From Paenibacillus sp. FSL H7-0331 (GTDB lineage: Bacteria; Bacillota; Bacilli; Paenibacillales; NBRC-103111), in assembly GCF_001956045.1 (NCBI RefSeq), contig NZ_MRTH01000051.1, forward strand, positions 1 through 45,593: 45,593 nucleotides of DNA, given 5' to 3'. The position numbers and the translations under genes are program-made. The notes under the pieces are model-generated. The model worked only from the letters and a program-made list of their open reading frames with translations. It made no database searches and had not been told where the DNA came from. Below, piece by piece: positions 42,364 through 45,593 of this stretch. Positions within the stretch are counted from its first letter, which is position 1. Each line of letters begins with the position of its first letter.

Positions 42364-42456
42364 ATGAGCAGTGGAGTCATATGGAAGACGATTGTTTTTA
42401 TATTTATTATTGGGTTATCCGGTCTTGTGCTTTACTTGTCCGTTTCAATTGAGTAA
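42364..42456 (+). CDS. Small single-span membrane peptide
   Basis: 30 residues: MSSGVIWKTIVFIF, continuing IIGLSGLVLYLSVSIE, with one hydrophobic span at about residues 6-27. AAGGAAG and GGAG lie before ATG 42364, and a terminator begins two bases after the stop. It is divergent from gerKA, 107 bases from that gene's start. Some germination receptors have an extra small D subunit, but that one has two helices, so equivalence is speculative. It could instead be one of the small membrane peptides made in the forespore. Confidence 0.55.
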   Translation: MSSGVIWKTIVFIFIIGLSGLVLYLSVSIE

Positions 42457-42457
42457 C

Positions 42458-42502
42458 AAAGACAGGCAAGCCGGATATTTGCTTTCCGACCTGCCTGTCT
42501 TT
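42458..42502. terminator. Bidirectional terminator
   Basis: AAAGACAGGCA (42458-42468) pairs with TGCCTGTCTTT (42492-42502). It serves the small membrane peptide gene and the converging GMC pseudogene, whose stop codon is at 42505-42507. Confidence 0.85.
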
Positions 42503-42504
42503 GT

Positions 42505-43605
42505 TTAACCAAAATAGGTTTCAGCTAACTTCTCTGCCATACGTGTTGCCAAGGCCTGTGTTGTAAGTGTCGGATTAGGGCCTCCGATTCCGTTAGCATG
42601 TACACTGTTGTCGGTAATAGCCCTCTCCCCACCCATGGGTTATGAGGGAGTCCGGAATTTAACCACAGCCTCGGCGTTTCAATGCAGCCTGCTGCCATGA
42701 CCACCGTTTTGGCTGTAAGTTCTCCGATCTCTCCCGTCCAGGTGTCCCGGAACTGTACGCCGGTTGCGCGAAGGCCTTCTTTCGGATGATGCTCCGTCAA
42801 AATTTTAATCGTAAATGAATTGGGACGAATCGAAACATTGCCGGTTTTGAGAGCCAAGGGAATATAACTGACAAGCGTGCTGCGCTTGGCGATTTTGTCT
42901 ATGGAGGGGCCCGCTGTGCATCCATTGACGCAATGGCCCTTAAGGGTGCAGCCTTCCATATTATCCAATTGGTCCATCGAATAGTCAGGGTCCATCAGAT
43001 GTTTATTGGGAGGAAGAATCGCGTTCGGATTCGGTCGATACCCAGGTGTTACAACATCAAGCGTCGGAATCAGCGACCACCCGGCCTTCTTGGCTCCGTA
43101 GTAAAAAAGTTCTTCCTTGGGTGTCGTAGGAGAAAATTGAACAGGCAATGTTGCTTCGGCTTTTTCATAATAGGGAATCAGCTCCCGATAACTGATGGGC
43201 CATATGTTATCAATAGCCGCAGGAAAAGCGCGCGGTGACTGCGCCCAATAATGCTGGGTTGTTCCACCGACCCCGGAAGCTTGCCAAACGGAGCCCTTCT
43301 GCCGCATGATCCGGTGCCAGGGCGCGCGACTACGGTTGGCAGGACCGAAACGAATGGTACCTGAAACGCTATCATTCATATTGTTCTCATACGAATTGTA
43401 GATTTTCTTATAGATTCCTACATCCAGATCAGCGTGACTGGAGCTCCACTCCGCACCGCGTTCGCTGTTAGGTTTCCCATTTGCTGTTTCCATACCACGG
43501 CCCCGCCTCCAGCACCAATACTTTAAGTCCAAGCTCTCCGAGTTCTTTGGCAGCGACAGCGCCACCGCCTCCAGCTCCGATTACGATCACATCGGCATCA
43601 AGCAT
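42505..43605 (-). pseudogene. GMC-family FAD oxidoreductase, frameshifted and internally deleted
   Basis: ATG at 43605 begins MLDADVIVIGAGGGGAVAAK, the FAD-binding loop, through VLVLEAGPWYG. Near 43485 the frame shifts; GMC sequence then continues (RGAEWSSSHADLDVG, GSVWQASGVGGTTQHYWAQ, NMEGCTLKGHCVNGCTAG, TVVMAAGCIETPRLWLNSG) to VGRGL at about 42630. There the frame is broken again and well over a hundred residues are missing. The C-terminal piece DNSVHANGIGGPNPTLTTQALATRMAEK, with the family active-site region, finishes at TAA 42505-42507. The intact enzyme would oxidise a sugar or polyol (gluconate/2-keto-gluconate dehydrogenase type). It cannot be active in this state. Confidence 0.85.
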
Positions 43606-44260
43606 TTGAAGACCCTCTTCCTTCATGAGACATCGTTAATAAAAAACCACGAAGTGCGCGGTAACCCTTGGATACGCCTGGATAACCTACCTGCTCCCAA
43701 CCAATTGGAAAGTATTCCAGGCGACGTTACGTGGGTGTCTTCAATCGTGTCGAACCGTATGCGGACCATTCTGAATAAAAACCAAACAGGGTTGCCCGAT
43801 TCAGATAATCGACTATGAATATAACAAGTCCACCATCGTTTCGATACGGAGGAGGCAGAATACTTAAATCGACATCAAGCTGCTCTAACATCGCCAGCAC
43901 CCGAATACGGTCTCGGGGAGAGAGTGTGGCAAAAGGGTTTCCTCGACAGACTGCATACAAATGTGGATCCAGAACTTTGCCTGATGCTTTGTACTGAACT
44001 GCGCCGTCATTAAGCAGCATCGCAGTAGACGCTGCCAAAGGAATTTCCGTAAGGTAGAAACCGAGAAACAGTGAAAGACTGTGATCTAATTCCCAGATCA
44101 TATACTCGTGAATGCCCAGTTCTACTGCACCCACATCTTGCACTGATCCTAATGAATCTATGCCATACGTAGTAGCCGGGACAACCGTTTCTACTAATGC
44201 TCTAAAGGTTGTCATTGTTTGTGAATTTGAGATTGCATGATGTCCATAGATTGGATGCAT
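43598..44260 (-). pseudogene. Gluconate 2-dehydrogenase subunit 3-like protein, nonsense-interrupted
   Basis: ATG 44260, with AGAGGGGGA before it, starts MHPIYGHHAISNSQTMTTFRALVETVVPATTY, the usual pattern of small GMC-dehydrogenase partner subunits. GFYSEWSAYGSTRLKTPT ends at an in-frame TAA (43727-43729). The same frame then continues with family-like sequence RRLEYFPIGWEQVGYPGVSK-GYRALRGFL to a TGA at 43598-43600 that overlaps the GMC start codon by a few bases. The TAA is therefore a premature stop in a gene once translationally coupled to the GMC gene. A 177-residue shortened product is possible but probably useless without its partner. Confidence 0.75.
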
Positions 44261-44476
44261 GTGGTTCCCCCTCTTTGCATGAACCGAGAGCTGATTCAAT
44301 CCAATAATCTATATCTAAGTTAAATAAAAATTATGTGTGTGTTAATTGCCTTTCCTGATAGTTTGGCTGGTACTATCCCCTATTAGTAAAAGGACATTTG
44401 GAAGGCGAGGTTTCATCATGCAGTGTTAGGTAGGTTACTTTCACAGTATGGCTGCGGGGAGGGATTGTCATGCAAG

Positions 44477-44500
44477 TAAAAAAGAGGCTTTTCAGCCTCC
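44477..44500 (-). terminator. Terminator of the minus-strand recombinase-like gene
   Basis: On the minus strand GAGGCT, GAAA loop, AGCCTC is followed by a run of T (44477-44483 on the plus strand are A). It lies just behind the stop codon at 44506. Confidence 0.8.
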
Positions 44501-44505
44501 TTCAT

Positions 44506-44913
44506 TCACGCATATGCAATTTCTTTAAGCTGCGGCTTAATTGAAGTTAAATGAATTAATTCAGGTGTTTTGAAAAACTCGGCCAATCTCCGAAGCCGCA
44601 TGTATATCGTGCGTAGTACTACGGAATCCATCTCGGTTATCATACTTTGGTTGGCTATGAAATCTTGTAAACTTACCTTAATGAGATATTCGCTGTCACG
44701 CAAATTTATAGAAAGCTGCCTGCTTGGACTGTATCCATTATTCACAACATATTTAGTTTGATTGACTGCACTTTGGTACAGATCCAAGCACCGCTTAGTT
44801 ACGGTAACCTGTCTCTTGATTCCATGGCAATCTTTTAAAGTAAGCATCTGGTTTTCCACATCTAAGGAATCTTTCTTTAAGTATACTAATTCGTGGATAC
44901 CGAAACCTTCCAT
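44506..44913 (-). CDS. Truncated tyrosine-recombinase-like protein
   Basis: 135 residues from ATG 44913. The frame is open about 30 codons further 5' (DKIRFIESQCINPQDAIIIRLL) but has no start there and meets a stop near 45000, so the N-terminal part is missing. LLMEGFGIHELVYLKKDSLDVENQMLTLKD resembles the beginning of the catalytic half of integrase-like proteins in SPbeta-type phages, some of which act as repressors rather than recombinases. The C-terminal Arg/His/Tyr active-site set cannot be recognised. It is probably a degraded or repurposed phage-derived gene. A terminator follows. Confidence 0.5.
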   Translation of the reverse strand: MEGFGIHELVYLKKDSLDVENQMLTLKDCHGIKRQVTVTKRCLDLYQSAVNQTKYVVNNGYSPSRQLSINLRDSEYLIKVSLQDFIANQSMITEMDSVVLRTIYMRLRRLAEFFKTPELIHLTSIKPQLKEIAYA

Positions 44914-45281
44914 AAGTAGGCGAATAATGATGGCGTCTTGGGGGTTAATGCACTGGGACTCAATGAAACGGATTTTATCAAGTGTTATAATAGTCGATCA
45001 TCCCTTCGTAATTCTGTATATGGGTTTACTGGAATATTTTACAATATATCAAAATTTTTTTATACGATGTAAAAGAGGAGGTTTTGTCAATTCATGACTG
45101 AAGGCGATTATACTTTATGACAAAAGTTTATGTTTTCTTTCATTCTTGGCATGGCTTTGATCCGAACATTCACCTATGATTTAAAGGCAGGTAGGGCTTG
45201 AAAAAAGGATGCTATAATAGAAGCTATAGCTTTTCGTTACTTGGCGCAGAGGGGGTTGGAATCAGATTTTCGAAAAAACAC
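44914..45281. other. AT-rich intergenic stretch
   Basis: Left part: lost 5' end of the recombinase-like gene (44914-45000). Then AT-rich DNA without a convincing gene; short frames lack ribosome sites. A GGGGG-containing stretch at 45250-45257 precedes the promoter array. Confidence 0.4.
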
Positions 45282-45345
45282 TTGCCATGGAGGTAGTAAA
45301 CATGATAGATTAGTCTTCTTGCTGTTGCGAAGGCATCAAGCAGGA
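45282..45345 (+). promoter_or_regulatory. Tandem promoter unit 1 with downstream hairpin
   Basis: TTGCCA (45282-45287), 18-base spacer, TAGATT (45306-45311), then a hairpin TCTTGCT (45317-45323) with AGCAGGA (45339-45345). It shares layout with unit 2. Confidence 0.5.
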
Positions 45346-45404
45346 GGAAAATAGATGGACGATTTAATCATACAAATAACTTGCAGATAACGAGAAAATA
45401 ATAC

Positions 45405-45496
45405 TTGCAATTGAAGATTAAACGTGGTAAATTAACATTCTTGCTGCTGAGAAGCTGAATAACAAATAGCAAGAAAGATGGATGATCTGATCATCC
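45405..45496 (+). promoter_or_regulatory. Tandem promoter unit 2 with two downstream hairpins
   Basis: TTGCAA (45405-45410), 17-base spacer, TAAATT (45428-45433). Then TTCTTGCT (45438-45445) pairs with AGCAAGAA (45468-45475), and GGATGATC (45480-45487) pairs with GATCATCC (45489-45496). Confidence 0.6.
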
Positions 45497-45516
45497 AAAA
45501 TAAATAAAAAAAGTAC

Positions 45517-45546
45517 TTGCAATTGAATGAATGAATGTGTTATATT
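45517..45546 (+). promoter_or_regulatory. Tandem promoter unit 3
   Basis: TTGCAA (45517-45522), 18-base spacer, TATATT (45541-45546), inside the same ACTTGCAATTGAA start as unit 2. It is the best promoter of the three and points out of the right edge. Several strong tandem promoters at about 110-120 base intervals with no coding gene after them is typical of an rRNA or tRNA operon leader; that gene set would lie beyond the window. Confidence 0.6.
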
Positions 45547-45593
45547 GATCAGGTCGCTTTTGACGGAATGTCGAAAATGATCGAAAAGAATTG

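Noticed and set aside
1..45593. CRISPR arrays, tRNA genes, insertion sequences with transposase
   Set aside because: No regularly spaced identical repeats, no cloverleaf-like sequences and no transposase motifs were recognised on either strand by reading; a dedicated tRNA and repeat search would be needed to exclude them fully.

Overview
The window looks like chromosomal DNA of a spore-forming, rod-shaped Firmicute, most likely Paenibacillus or a close relative. The evidence is a gerK-type germinant receptor operon (A-C-B), a CotF-type spore coat gene, a B. subtilis Fra/YdhG-like gene, an S-layer-homology (SLH) C-terminus, YesM/YesN- and AraC-type carbohydrate regulation, LplA/B/C-type sugar ABC transporters, strong AGGAGG ribosome sites and cre-like control. 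The genus is an inference; no rRNA or other marker gene lies inside the window.

Layout. 1-10.2 kb is accessory DNA: the end of an SLH protein, a frataxin-like protein, an endonuclease V/SUKH gene pair on the minus strand, a sigma-factor/DUF1835 fusion bracketed by two copies of a structured hairpin repeat, an NAD-dependent epimerase under a promoter with a three-copy palindromic operator, an SRPBCC remnant, a decapitated NmrA-like gene, a GyrI-like protein, a membrane protein and a nucleotidyltransferase. 10.2-11.0 kb is a frameshifted SDR pseudogene. 11.1-19.2 kb is a coherent xylose-type module: a membrane-anchored sugar sensor (XylFII-like), a LytS/YesM kinase, a YesN regulator, then a cre-containing intergenic region and xylFGH (binding protein, double ATPase, permease), with a terminator between xylF and xylG. 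19.4-21.6 kb is a PAS-PAS-GGDEF-EAL cyclic-di-GMP enzyme.

21.7-30.7 kb is a second carbohydrate locus. A membrane-anchored AraC regulator is divergent from an operon of two LplB/LplC permeases, a lipoprotein binding protein, two Gfo/Idh/MocA oxidoreductases and a TIM-barrel isomerase; imported sugar is presumably oxidised or epimerised, but the substrate is unknown. 30.8-32.2 kb is an autoregulated MarR gene plus a QorB-like reductase that share an identical palindromic operator core. 32.3-37.5 kb holds small proteins, a HEAT-repeat protein, an exported protein, an orphan MreB/Mbl paralogue, a lipoprotein and CotF. 37.5-44.3 kb has a broken amino-acid permease, the gerK-like operon with a divergent 30-residue membrane peptide, and a two-gene GMC dehydrogenase/subunit-3 operon in which both genes are broken. 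44.5-45.6 kb has a truncated tyrosine-recombinase-like gene and a closely spaced tandem array of three strong promoter-like units pointing off the right edge, probably toward an rRNA or tRNA operon.

A recurring theme is decay: at least five genes carry frameshifts, nonsense codons or internal deletions, next to fully intact sugar-uptake and germination operons. The most unusual items are the sigma-DUF1835 fusion with a credible internal ribosome site, the covarying hairpin repeats that bracket it, the three-copy operator without a visible repressor gene, and the promoter array at the right end.
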